The notes under the pieces were generated by a model. The model was not told the origin of the DNA. It ran no database searches and saw only the letters and a program-made list of their open reading frames with translations. A DNA stretch of 64,000 nt from Sediminicola sp963974715 (GTDB lineage: Bacteria > Bacteroidota > Bacteroidia > Flavobacteriales > Flavobacteriaceae): positions 124,001-188,000 of the forward strand of contig CAXBDK010000010.1 in NCBI GenBank assembly GCA_963974715.1, in the 5' to 3' direction. The translations under genes were made by a program, and so were the position numbers. Shown piece after piece: positions 1 through 7,825 of this stretch; the stretch's first letter is position 1, and every line of letters begins with the position of its first letter.

Positions 1-246
1 TTTTCCGCCCATGCAGGGAATAGTATGGCGGTCGCCGTATTTTTTGGCTGCCTGCTCAGGTCCCGTTTGCCTTATCTTTTTCCCGTACTGTTCTGTTGGG
101 CCCTGTTGGTAGGATATAGCCGAATTTATCTGGGAGTACACTATCCCCTTGATATCCTTACAGGATTTCTTATAGGGTCTTTTATGGGATGGCTATTTTG
201 GAAGTTATATATCTTTACAAGTAATAAAATTATACATGATCTCTAA
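1..246 (+). CDS. PAP2 superfamily phosphatase, C-terminal part (5' truncated by window edge)
   Basis: The reading frame is open from base 1, so the gene begins before the window. The visible part starts in the second PAP2 motif (FSAHAGNS, a variant of PSGHA) and continues through a hydrophobic segment to the third motif, SRIYLGVHYPLD, which supplies the catalytic His and the Asp. Family members dephosphorylate lipid phosphates such as undecaprenyl pyrophosphate or lipid A 1-phosphate at the membrane. The stop overlaps the start of the next gene by 11 bases, so the two are probably co-transcribed and translationally coupled. The substrate cannot be told from this fragment. Confidence 0.85.
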   Translation, partial: FSAHAGNSMAVAVFFGCLLRSRLPYLFPVLFCWALLVGYSRIYLGVHYPLDILTGFLIGSFMGWLFWKLYIFTSNKIIHDL

Positions 247-1900
247 TACAAGATATTGGTTCCTGCTAATTTTGGTAGTATTGGTGTATGTTGCGGGAAT
301 GTTCGTCACCCTTTTTGAAAACGATTCCGCCCAGTTTGCCGTCATGGCCATGCGGATGGTTCAGGAACAGGATTTCCTGAACCTTTTTAAAGGTCCTGAA
401 GAATACTTGGACAAGCCCCATCTGCATTATTGGTTGGCGGCTTTTTCCTACTCCATTTTCGGTATCCAGGATTGGGCCTACCGTATACCTGGCATATTGG
501 CCACCTTTTTGGGTGCGTATAGCTGTTTTGGACTGGGTAGGCTATTGTATTCGAAAGATGCGGGTAAATTGGCCGCGCTGATCTTTATGACCGCCCAGAC
601 CATTGTTTTGTCCGTCATAGACGTGCGTACCGATGCCGTTCTGACCGGTTTTACCATTTTTGCAATATGGCAGTTGGCCACTTATATCGAGACCCGTAAA
701 TTATTGCCGCTCGTGCTGGGGGCATTCGGCGCTGCCATGGCTTTTTCGACCAAAGGGCAGATTGCCCTTTTGGTGACCGGCTTCCCCATTCTCTGCCATT
801 TGGCTTACACCCGAAAATGGTCCGCCTTGGTAAATTGGCGCATATTGGTGGCCCTATTGGTATTCTTTTTGTGTATTTCCCCAATGTTGTACGCATATTA
901 CCATCAGTTCGATATGCACCCGGAAAAGGTGATTAGGGGCAAGGACCATCGCAGTGGTATATTTTTTATCTTTTGGGAGCAGAGCTTTGAAAGGATGAGC
1001 GGCGATGGAATGGGAAAGAACAGCAGTGACTATTTTTTCTTTTTCCATACGTTTCTATGGGTTTTTCTACCTTGGACCGTGTTGGGGATCATGGCGTACT
1101 GGGTGAAATTAAAGGGTATCTTGGCCAGCAGGTTCCGATATGTCGCACACATGGAATTTCTCACGATCGGTGGAATTGCATTGATCTTTATAACTATCAG
1201 CTTCGCCCAATTCAAATTGCCCCATTACCTTAACATTACCATACCCCTCTTCTCCGTGCTAACGGGCGCTTATCTGTGCGAGACCATTAGGGCCCATAAA
1301 CGAAGAATTGTCCGTATCCTTTTGGGCATACAGTATTTTATTTTGGCCTTGGTATTCTTCTCCGGAGTATTATTGTGCTTTTTTGTATTTGAATTGAACG
1401 GTATTTGGCCTACGATCGTCCTTTTGGCACTCGTTGCCATTCTTATCTATTTCTGTCTGAAAAGGGAGCATTATTATTATCGGATAATTACGATCTCTGT
1501 CTGTAGTTCCCTTTTGTTGAACGCGGTACTCAATCTCCACTTTTATCCTTCTTTGTTGGACTATCAGGGGGGGTCAACAATGTCGCGGGTCATAAAGGAA
1601 CAGCGCATTCCAGTGGACAAAATTTACAAAATATCCCCTATGTATACCTGGTCCTTGGATTTTTACAACCAAAACCCGGTGAACATCACTGACTTGGAAG
1701 GCCTTAAGGCTAAAAAGGATGTATGGGTCTATGTGACCGAAGCGGATTTCGATGCCCTAAAGAGCAGGGATTTTGAATGGGACCGGCAATATGTGGTGGA
1801 CAATTTTAGGATTACCCGATTACAGGCCAAATTTATGGACCCCAAAAAAAGGGATGCGATATTGGACCATATGTATTTATTACATATTAAATCCCATTAA
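236..1900 (+). CDS. GT39-like (ArnT/PMT type) polytopic membrane glycosyltransferase
   Basis: This 554-residue protein has about 12 hydrophobic segments. It carries the acidic pair after the first membrane span (END, residues 28-30) and the KPHLHYW motif (residues 60-66), equivalent to the KPPLxYW signature of ArnT and related GT39 enzymes. These enzymes transfer a sugar from a polyprenyl-phosphate donor to lipid A or proteins on the periplasmic side. The ATG overlaps the upstream PAP2 gene. The convergent gene pair at 1931-3743 encodes a GT2 of the polyprenyl-phosphate-sugar synthase type, so donor synthesis and use may be encoded side by side. The acceptor is unknown. Confidence 0.85.
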   Translation: MISNTRYWFLLILVVLVYVAGMFVTLFENDSAQFAVMAMRMVQEQDFLNLFKGPEEYLDKPHLHYWLAAFSYSIFGIQDWAYRIPGILATFLGAYSCFGLGRLLYSKDAGKLAALIFMTAQTIVLSVIDVRTDAVLTGFTIFAIWQLATYIETRKLLPLVLGAFGAAMAFSTKGQIALLVTGFPILCHLAYTRKWSALVNWRILVALLVFFLCISPMLYAYYHQFDMHPEKVIRGKDHRSGIFFIFWEQSFERMSGDGMGKNSSDYFFFFHTFLWVFLPWTVLGIMAYWVKLKGILASRFRYVAHMEFLTIGGIALIFITISFAQFKLPHYLNITIPLFSVLTGAYLCETIRAHKRRIVRILLGIQYFILALVFFSGVLLCFFVFELNGIWPTIVLLALVAILIYFCLKREHYYYRIITISVCSSLLLNAVLNLHFYPSLLDYQGGSTMSRVIKEQRIPVDKIYKISPMYTWSLDFYNQNPVNITDLEGLKAKKDVWVYVTEADFDALKSRDFEWDRQYVVDNFRITRLQAKFMDPKKRDAILDHMYLLHIKSH

Positions 1901-1930
1901 ATGCGTTCTGAAACCTTTTGATGTTAAGGT

Positions 1931-2803
1931 TTACGTTTTTTTCGTTTCCAGTTTGGGCTTTTTAAAGTGGTACACAATTCCCCAAAGGGAAATAAATGCC
2001 GTTATCAGGAAAAAGACCATACTTACACCAATGGCACTGCTTTTGTCAAGGGATAACCAACTTGCACCATAAAAAAAGGTAACCTCCCTGCTTCCTATTC
2101 CACCGATGGTCAACGGTAGTACCGATACTATGGACGAGACGAGGAAAAGGAACAGGTATGCCTCTGTGGCCATCTCTACCTGCAGTGCCAACAAGATAAA
2201 ATAGGCACTGCCCAATTGCGCCAACTGTACCAAGGCCGAGAATCCAAAGGAGGACCAGAACACGGGAAGTACATATCCGAAAAAACGTTTGTTCAGCCAC
2301 CAAAATACCAAGGTCCCCAACAAGGGCGCGGCCACTAGAAGGGAAACAAACGGCCGTAGGTCTTCCGCATCCAAAAATAAGGCCAATATACATGCGTAGA
2401 TAAATAGCAGCAGCATACCGCTCAACCGGTCCAATACCAGTACGGAAACCACTTTCTTGGTTTCGGTGCCAAATTGTGTTTTGATCAGATATCCCTTATA
2501 AGCGTCCCCTCCAACACCACCTGGTAAAAAGAGATTGTAGAACATCCCCAAAAGGTAGAGTTTTAGATTGCTCCATTGGGTCAGGAACACGCCCAAGCCA
2601 TGGAAATATAGGTTCAGCCGAATGGAAGAGATGACCTTGGATATTACAAATAGCACAATCGACAGAAGTAGATATGTGGAATCGGTCCTTCGCAAGGTCT
2701 GCAGCACATCGCCGACATTGATCTTGGAAAAAATAAAATAGACCAAAAGGGCACTTATGGCTATCTTTAAAAGTGCGATAAGATGTTTTTTCCTATTTGC
2801 CAC
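1931..2803 (-). CDS. UPF0104/YbhN-type integral membrane protein (lysylphosphatidylglycerol synthase TM-region family)
   Basis: The 290-residue protein is almost entirely hydrophobic, with 7-8 predicted spans. It has the family pattern of an N-terminal LLKIAISALLVYFIF helix and a GGVGGDAYKGY loop near residue 95, which matches the conserved GxxGGD region of UPF0104 proteins. The start is GTG and overlaps the upstream GT2 stop by 11 bases, which argues for one transcript with GT2 and meaB. Members are often next to polyprenyl-phosphate glycosyltransferases and have been proposed to move lipid-linked substrates. That role is inference here. Confidence 0.8.
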   Translation of the reverse strand: MANRKKHLIALLKIAISALLVYFIFSKINVGDVLQTLRRTDSTYLLLSIVLFVISKVISSIRLNLYFHGLGVFLTQWSNLKLYLLGMFYNLFLPGGVGGDAYKGYLIKTQFGTETKKVVSVLVLDRLSGMLLLFIYACILALFLDAEDLRPFVSLLVAAPLLGTLVFWWLNKRFFGYVLPVFWSSFGFSALVQLAQLGSAYFILLALQVEMATEAYLFLFLVSSIVSVLPLTIGGIGSREVTFFYGASWLSLDKSSAIGVSMVFFLITAFISLWGIVYHFKKPKLETKKT

Positions 2804-3743
2804 CTATAGAGACTGTTTTGATCCTATAGGGCCTTTTCTTTTGCGATTCATAGTAGGTCCTTATCAACAGTTCCATTACGATCCCGATGGTGAAAAGTTG
2901 GATACCCGCAAGGATGAACATCAGTCCAAAGATCAGCAATGGCCTGTTCCCGATATCCTCACCGGTAAGTTTAACTGCCAATAGGTATAGATTGATCACC
3001 ATTCCCAAAAGGATAAGGAGAAAGCCGAAAATACCGAATAGGTGTATGGGCCGCTGGAAGTACTTTCTTATGAACAGCAACAACATCATATCGGCAACTA
3101 CCTTAAAGACCCTTTCCAGCCCATATTTGGAGACCCCGGCATTACGGGCATGGTGCTTTACGGGAACCTGTTTGATCTGTGCCCCTTCCAAAAATGCCAG
3201 CAAGGTGATAAAGCGGTGCATTTCCCCATAGAGGTTCAGGTCCTTGGCAATATCCTTTGTAAAGACCTTTAGGGCGCACCCATTGTCCTTTATATCCAAT
3301 TTAGTGACCCTTCTAACCAAAAAATTGGCAATTTTTGACGGTATTTTTTTGACAAGGGAATCCTTTCTTTTTTGACGGATCCCAGTGATAAGATCGTATT
3401 CGCCGGCCACGGCATAGGCAAGCATCTGCGGGATGTCGCTCGGGTCGTTCTGTAGGTCCCCGTCCATTGTTATGATGTATTCACCGGATGCGTAGTCGAT
3501 CCCCGCAGCGAGCGCCAGGCTCTGCCCATAGTTTTTTTTAAGGGAAATAAGGTGTACATGACCATCGTTCATGTCCTTGACCCTTTTTCGCGTACTATCT
3601 GTGGAAAAGTCGTCTATATAGATGATCTGGTAGTTGTACCCTTTTAAGTTCTCGTGTATTTTTTGTGTTAGCAATACCACATTGTCCTGCTCATTGTACA
3701 AGGGAACGACGATGGATAAAAGGGAATCTGTAACAATGTTCAT
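2793..3743 (-). CDS. GT2 family glycosyltransferase, polyprenyl-phosphate sugar synthase type (DPM1/GtrB-like)
   Basis: The protein has 316 residues from the ATG at 3743. A longer frame runs back to 3845 but would lie inside meaB, so the ATG is preferred. The N-terminal GT-A domain shows SIVVPLYNEQDN (from residue 9) and the metal-binding DGD (residues 94-96, in TMDGDLQNDP). Two C-terminal membrane helices follow, the arrangement of GtrB and DPM1-like enzymes that charge a polyprenyl phosphate with one sugar on the cytoplasmic face. The gene lies 37 bases after meaB and overlaps the UPF0104-type gene. The sugar cannot be assigned. Confidence 0.88.
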   Translation of the reverse strand: MNIVTDSLLSIVVPLYNEQDNVVLLTQKIHENLKGYNYQIIYIDDFSTDSTRKRVKDMNDGHVHLISLKKNYGQSLALAAGIDYASGEYIITMDGDLQNDPSDIPQMLAYAVAGEYDLITGIRQKRKDSLVKKIPSKIANFLVRRVTKLDIKDNGCALKVFTKDIAKDLNLYGEMHRFITLLAFLEGAQIKQVPVKHHARNAGVSKYGLERVFKVVADMMLLLFIRKYFQRPIHLFGIFGFLLILLGMVINLYLLAVKLTGEDIGNRPLLIFGLMFILAGIQLFTIGIVMELLIRTYYESQKKRPYRIKTVSIGGK

Positions 3744-3780
3744 GGCCGAAAAAATTATTTCTGTGGCAAATTTAGGCTTT

Positions 3781-4872
3781 TTATTTAAGTTCTTTTTGCT
3801 GAAATTCCAGCAGCTTTGCCGCTGCCCTAAAAGGGGAGATTTCATGGTCCATGACCCTACCTTCCCATTTTTTCAATTGCTTTTGGACCTTTCTGTCCCC
3901 ATAGAAACGCAGTTTTAAGAGGTCTTCCACCGTTTGAAGGAACCAATATCTGTTCTGGACCCTTCTATTTTCCTGAAAATGCCCAGATCTACGGGTTTCC
4001 GTAAAATAGCGGTCCAAAAGTTCCCAGATTTCCTTGATGCCCCTACTTTCAATAGAGGAGCAGTCCAAAACCTGCGGTACCCATCCATTTTCCTTGGGAG
4101 GGTAGAGGTGAAGTGCACGTTGATATTCCCCTTTTGCCAATTGAGCCCTCTTTATATTGTCCCCATCGGCCTTGTTGATGACAATGGCATCGGCCATTTC
4201 CACAATGCCCCTTTTAATGCCCTGTAATTCGTCCCCCGCACCTGCCAGTTGGAGCAGTAGAAAGAAATCCACCATTCCGTGAACGGCCGTTTCGCTCTGT
4301 CCGACCCCCACCGTTTCTATCAAGATCACTTCGTATGAAGCGGCCTCGCAAAGGATGATCGACTCCCTGGTTTTCCGTGCGACCCCTCCAATGGATGTCC
4401 CGGATGGAGAAGGACGGATAAAGACATCGGGATTTTTTACCAGTTCCTGCATCCTTGTCTTATCCCCTAAAATGCTGCCCTTGCTGATACTGCTACTGGG
4501 ATCTACCGCCAAAACGGCCAATTTTTTTCCAAGGGAAATGAGGTGGCCGCCAAAACTTTCAATGAACGAGCTTTTGCCCACTCCCGGTACCCCTGTAATC
4601 CCGATGCGTATGCTTTGTGTGGAATGTGAAAGACATTGGTCAATAATATCGTTGGCCTGTTGGCTATGGTCCGGATTGGTGCTTTCCACCAAGGTAATGG
4701 CCTGTGCAAGGGCTGTTTTATTGCCTTCCAGAATTCCCTTTATAAGTTCTTGGGTGGAAGGTGTTTTCTTTCGGAGGGATCGGACCTTCTGCCTGGCCCC
4801 CTCGCTCAAGGAAGGGGGGTCCGTTAGATTACGGAGCTGCTTTAAGGTGGGTTTGTTTTTAGGGGATTTCAA
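3781..4872 (-). CDS. meaB: MeaB/ArgK-family GTPase, methylmalonyl-CoA mutase chaperone
   Basis: This is a 363-residue G3E-class P-loop GTPase. Walker A is GVPGVGKSS (residues 94-102), a DPSSSISKGSILGDKTRM switch follows, and the base-recognition motif is NKADGDN. MeaB protects and gates cofactor loading of the adenosylcobalamin-dependent methylmalonyl-CoA mutase. The initiation codon is TTG, since an in-frame TGA lies directly before it and the next ATG is far inside the domain. No mutase gene is in this window, but a PduO-type cobalamin adenosyltransferase at 22312-22890 supplies the same cofactor route. It is probably the first gene of an operon with the GT2 and UPF0104-type genes. Confidence 0.92.
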   Translation of the reverse strand: MKSPKNKPTLKQLRNLTDPPSLSEGARQKVRSLRKKTPSTQELIKGILEGNKTALAQAITLVESTNPDHSQQANDIIDQCLSHSTQSIRIGITGVPGVGKSSFIESFGGHLISLGKKLAVLAVDPSSSISKGSILGDKTRMQELVKNPDVFIRPSPSGTSIGGVARKTRESIILCEAASYEVILIETVGVGQSETAVHGMVDFFLLLQLAGAGDELQGIKRGIVEMADAIVINKADGDNIKRAQLAKGEYQRALHLYPPKENGWVPQVLDCSSIESRGIKEIWELLDRYFTETRRSGHFQENRRVQNRYWFLQTVEDLLKLRFYGDRKVQKQLKKWEGRVMDHEISPFRAAAKLLEFQQKELK

Positions 4873-5011
4873 TCACGTTCCTGTTTATGGGTAAATTTTT
4901 TTCCATGGTGCAATTTTGGGCCGAGGTAATGCACCCCGTTCCGTCCGAAAAAATCCCCGATTCTTAAGTTGCGAAACCTTTGCCAATAGGTAAACGCCCA
5001 CTTATTTCACA

Positions 5012-5019
5012 CAAATTTA
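5012..5019 (-). promoter_or_regulatory. Candidate -7 box upstream of meaB
   Basis: On the minus strand this reads TAAATTTG, a full match to the Bacteroidota TAnnTTTG element, 140 bases before the meaB start. No TTG lies at the usual spacing, so support is limited to the -7 match and the position in a 236-base divergent spacer. Confidence 0.3.
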
Positions 5020-5108
5020 ATAATTCATTTTATGCCATTCCATTTTCAAGTGGTATTTTGAGCAAAACAATCGGGAATCTGTGATCAGGCCCATAAACAT
5101 AGCGTTAT

Positions 5109-5537
5109 ATGAAGACTATTTTTGAGACCAGCGCCACCAATGAAGGAGGTAGGAACGGACATGTTAGCAGTGAGGACGGAGTTCTGGACCTGGATGTCAG
5201 GATGCCTGACGGTACGGACAATATAACGGGAAAATATACGAATCCCGAGCAACTTTTTGCAGCTGCCTATTCCACTTGCTTTGCCGGTGCACTCCAGGTC
5301 GTTGCCAAAGAACAAAATGTGGATGATCTGGGCGACTTCAGCGTCACCGCTACCATTGCCTTTCAAAAGGATAGTGATGGATTTCATCTGGAGGCTACCC
5401 TGGACTGTTACCTGCCCACCTTGGACAGTGAAAAAGGGGAGGAACTGGTCAATGCCGCACATGAAATCTGTCCCTATAGTAAAGCTACCAGGGACAATAT
5501 TACGGTACACCTGAACCTTTTGATGGACGAAGAGTAG
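5109..5537 (+). CDS. OsmC/Ohr family organic hydroperoxide reductase
   Basis: The 142-residue protein has the two reactive cysteines of Ohr proteins: Cys57 in YSTCFAGAL and Cys121 in CPYSKATRDNI, the second motif being diagnostic for the Ohr branch rather than OsmC proper. These thiol peroxidases reduce organic hydroperoxides using lipoylated partners, in the cytoplasm. The gene stands alone between divergent meaB and convergent galM, with a strong bidirectional terminator behind it. No Ohr-type MarR repressor is adjacent, so its regulation is not visible here. Confidence 0.92.
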   Translation: MKTIFETSATNEGGRNGHVSSEDGVLDLDVRMPDGTDNITGKYTNPEQLFAAAYSTCFAGALQVVAKEQNVDDLGDFSVTATIAFQKDSDGFHLEATLDCYLPTLDSEKGEELVNAAHEICPYSKATRDNITVHLNLLMDEE

Positions 5538-5570
5538 TTTTGGTATACGACAAATAATATCTGTTTGTAA

Positions 5571-5604
5571 AAAATGGCCCCGGATTCCTTTCCGGGGCCA
5601 TTTT
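5571..5604. terminator. Bidirectional intrinsic terminator between ohr and galM
   Basis: A perfect 14-base stem (AAAATGGCCCCGGA and its complement) encloses a 6-base loop. The A-run and T-run at its flanks let it work for the rightward ohr transcript and the leftward galM transcript. Confidence 0.9.
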
Positions 5605-6506
5605 TAAATCGTTCCGAATAGGAAGGTCGATTCGTTTTTATACCGCTCCCCCGGACGTAGGACGCTCGAGGGAAATTCTGGGTAGTTGGGGGCGTCGGCA
5701 AAATTCTCCGTTTCAAAACAAATGGCCGGGAAACGGGGAGGGGTGTATATGATCACTGCGGGCTGGTTTGTTAGCACTTCCATGGAAATCCCGGAAACGG
5801 GAGAGGAAACATAGGCCGACGTGCCACGGGCATCCAGTACAAATGCAGCGTCCAATCGTACGTCCCCAATTTTCTTTTCCACCGTAAAATCTTGGGTCGT
5901 ACCCTCTACCGCCGCAATCCTACCGGTGGGCAACAAACGTTCGTCAAATTCCTGTATTCCTTTGCTATAAAGTCTCAGGTTATATTGTGCTATACTGGGT
6001 TCGGCATCCAGTTTAAAATAGGAATGGTTGGTAAGGTTTACCACCGTTGGCCTATCCGTAACGGCACTGTGCAGCATCTGTAATGAATTCCCCACCAGTT
6101 TATAGGTAACCATGGCCATAAGAATGCCAGGATAACCTTCTTCCAAATGATCGCTCCTATAGGATAGGGAAACAAAAGGATCCTCCCCCTCGTTCACTTC
6201 TTCAACCTTCCAGTATTTTTTGCCAAAACCTTCACCACCCCCATGAAGGTGTACGCCATCTTTCGTGGCCAGGTCATATCGTTGGCCATCCAAGGTAAAC
6301 CCCCCCCCCGAAATCCTTCCCGCATAACGACCTATACAGGCCCCAAGGTAAAAAGGGTCCGTCAAATATGCATGGGGATCTTCATGGCCGACCACTATAT
6401 TAAAGGGAATACCCTTTTTGTCCTTTACCCATAATTCCTGAATGATGGCCCCATAATCCAGTACGGATATGGTAAGATGCCCATTTGTGATCTTTATCTG
6501 TTCCAA
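5604..6506 (-). CDS. galM: Aldose 1-epimerase
   Basis: This 300-residue cytosolic mutarotase interconverts alpha and beta anomers of galactose or glucose. It shows the catalytic histidines in VHLHGGG (His88) and NHSYFKL (His161) and the acidic C-terminal motif CFETENFADAPN expected of the general base. Length fits the family. The start is TTG at 6506, as no better codon is in frame nearby. Residues 66-69 (SGGG) are encoded by ten consecutive G on the coding strand, an unusually long mononucleotide run that could slip. The gene is not next to other galactose genes. Confidence 0.9.
   Translation of the reverse strand: MEQIKITNGHLTISVLDYGAIIQELWVKDKKGIPFNIVVGHEDPHAYLTDPFYLGACIGRYAGRISGGGFTLDGQRYDLATKDGVHLHGGGEGFGKKYWKVEEVNEGEDPFVSLSYRSDHLEEGYPGILMAMVTYKLVGNSLQMLHSAVTDRPTVVNLTNHSYFKLDAEPSIAQYNLRLYSKGIQEFDERLLPTGRIAAVEGTTQDFTVEKKIGDVRLDAAFVLDARGTSAYVSSPVSGISMEVLTNQPAVIIYTPPRFPAICFETENFADAPNYPEFPSSVLRPGERYKNESTFLFGTI
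6300..6309 (-). repeat. G10 homopolymer inside galM coding sequence
   Basis: Ten C on the plus strand (ten G in the galM sense) encode the last base of Ser66 and Gly67-69. A gain or loss of one base would shift the frame about a fifth of the way into the gene. It is the longest G/C homopolymer I noticed in the window. Confidence 0.95.
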
Positions 6507-6711
6507 TTTTTGTTTTTTAAGATGCTACCCGTACCCTTTATTCCCTTCCCTTTTCATCCAATCAGCTCACTGATCTGTTTTCCAAAAATCAAACGGACTT
6601 AGCGATGTGAAACGGGACTTGTGTAAAAATAAAGGTTTTTTGCAACATTCGAATATTTCTTCCGTCCTTAGGATAACGAACAACTGTAACCAAAGAAGGA
6701 AACTGGCCAAA

Positions 6712-7260
6712 ATGTTTCAGATCGATGTTGTAGCACAATGCAAAGCGAACGACCGTAGGGCCCAAATGGCGCTTTACAAACAGTACTGTGATGGGATGTT
6801 CAGGGTTGCGCTCCGTTTTCTGAAAAACACGGACGATGCGGAAGACGTTCTGCAGGAATCCTTTATAAAAGCTTTTCAGAAAATCCATCAATATAAGGGC
6901 GAGGTAACCTTTGGTGCTTGGTTGAAGCGCATTGTGGTAAATAAATGTATCGATTTTCTCAAGTCCAAGCATCAGAACCATGTTGAACTTTCGGAACACC
7001 ACCATATTCCTATGGTAGGGGAGGAGAACGATTGGACAGTGGAGGATACCATCACCATGGACGAAGTAAGGGAAGAGATCTTAAGACTTCCGGAAAAATA
7101 CAGCTATGTGGTCCTGCTGTTTTTATTGGAAGGGTACGACCACAGCGAAATTTCCGGTATCCTGGACATTTCCGAAACCAGCTGTAGGACCCGGTTGTTG
7201 CGGGGCAAGGGGTACTTAAAGGAATCATTAAAAAATCGGAAAAATGGCGCAAGACCTTAG
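6712..7260 (+). CDS. ECF-type RNA polymerase sigma-70 factor
   Basis: The protein has 182 residues from the ATG at 6712, which follows an AGAAGGA-like stretch; an upstream in-frame start at 6607 would add 35 unlike residues. Region 2 is visible as DDAEDVLQESFIKAF (residues 41-55), followed by WLKRIVVNKCIDFL, and region 4 as LPEKYSYVVLLFLLEGYDHSEI with a terminal helix-turn-helix. Region 3 is absent, as in ECF factors. It overlaps the next gene, a likely membrane anti-sigma factor, by 17 bases. The signal is unknown, but the third gene of the cassette encodes an exported DUF4097-like protein. Confidence 0.93.
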   Translation: MFQIDVVAQCKANDRRAQMALYKQYCDGMFRVALRFLKNTDDAEDVLQESFIKAFQKIHQYKGEVTFGAWLKRIVVNKCIDFLKSKHQNHVELSEHHHIPMVGEENDWTVEDTITMDEVREEILRLPEKYSYVVLLFLLEGYDHSEISGILDISETSCRTRLLRGKGYLKESLKNRKNGARP

Positions 7261-7825
7261 AAAATTATATAGGGAGACGGACAGGTCCGAACCCTCTTTA
7301 AAGGAAGGGCATGAGCAACGCTTTAAGGAGCGGCTGGAGCGGGAATTCCCGGGTCGAAAGAAAAGATCGGCTTCCCTGATATGGAAAATGGCAGCATGTT
7401 TGCTCGTCCTTGTATCCACTGGAATTTTCCTAATGGACCGTAACCGAGACGGGGAAATTCAAGGAACTGTGGATAGGGATCCGATCCCGGCATTTGAGGG
7501 GAACATCACGTTGGGGGATCTTTCGCCCGATCTGAAAAAGTTGGAAAATTATTATACGACCAGTATAAACCTTGCCCTCTCCCAATTGGAGATTTCCGAT
7601 GTAAACAAGGCAATGGTGGACAGTTACATCGCCCATTTGGCCGAACTGGATACCGAATACAAGGAATTGAACGCCGAACTGAACACCTTGGGCCCCAATG
7701 ACCAGACCATAACGGCCATGATCAAAAATTTACAGCTTCGGTTACAGTTGTTGCACAAATTAAAGGAGAAGGTAAACGAACTAAAAAAAATAAACGATGA
7801 GCACATTCGAAAAAATACCATTTAA
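7244..7825 (+). CDS. Membrane-anchored protein, probable anti-sigma factor
   Basis: The 193-residue protein has a short charged N-terminal cytoplasmic segment (residues 1-44), one membrane helix (about 45-64) and a periplasmic helical, coiled-coil-like region rich in Leu, Glu and Lys (about 110-190). No zinc-binding anti-sigma motif (HxxxCxxC) is visible, so the assignment rests on topology and on the overlaps with the sigma gene upstream (17 bases) and the DUF4097-like gene downstream (29 bases). I do not recognise a named family. It probably retains the ECF factor at the membrane. Confidence 0.7.
   Translation: MAQDLRKLYRETDRSEPSLKEGHEQRFKERLEREFPGRKKRSASLIWKMAACLLVLVSTGIFLMDRNRDGEIQGTVDRDPIPAFEGNITLGDLSPDLKKLENYYTTSINLALSQLEISDVNKAMVDSYIAHLAELDTEYKELNAELNTLGPNDQTITAMIKNLQLRLQLLHKLKEKVNELKKINDEHIRKNTI

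Noticed and set aside
1567..1573. G7 run in the GT39 gene
   Set aside because: Too short to suggest phase variation on its own, and the frame is intact with a normal protein on both sides.
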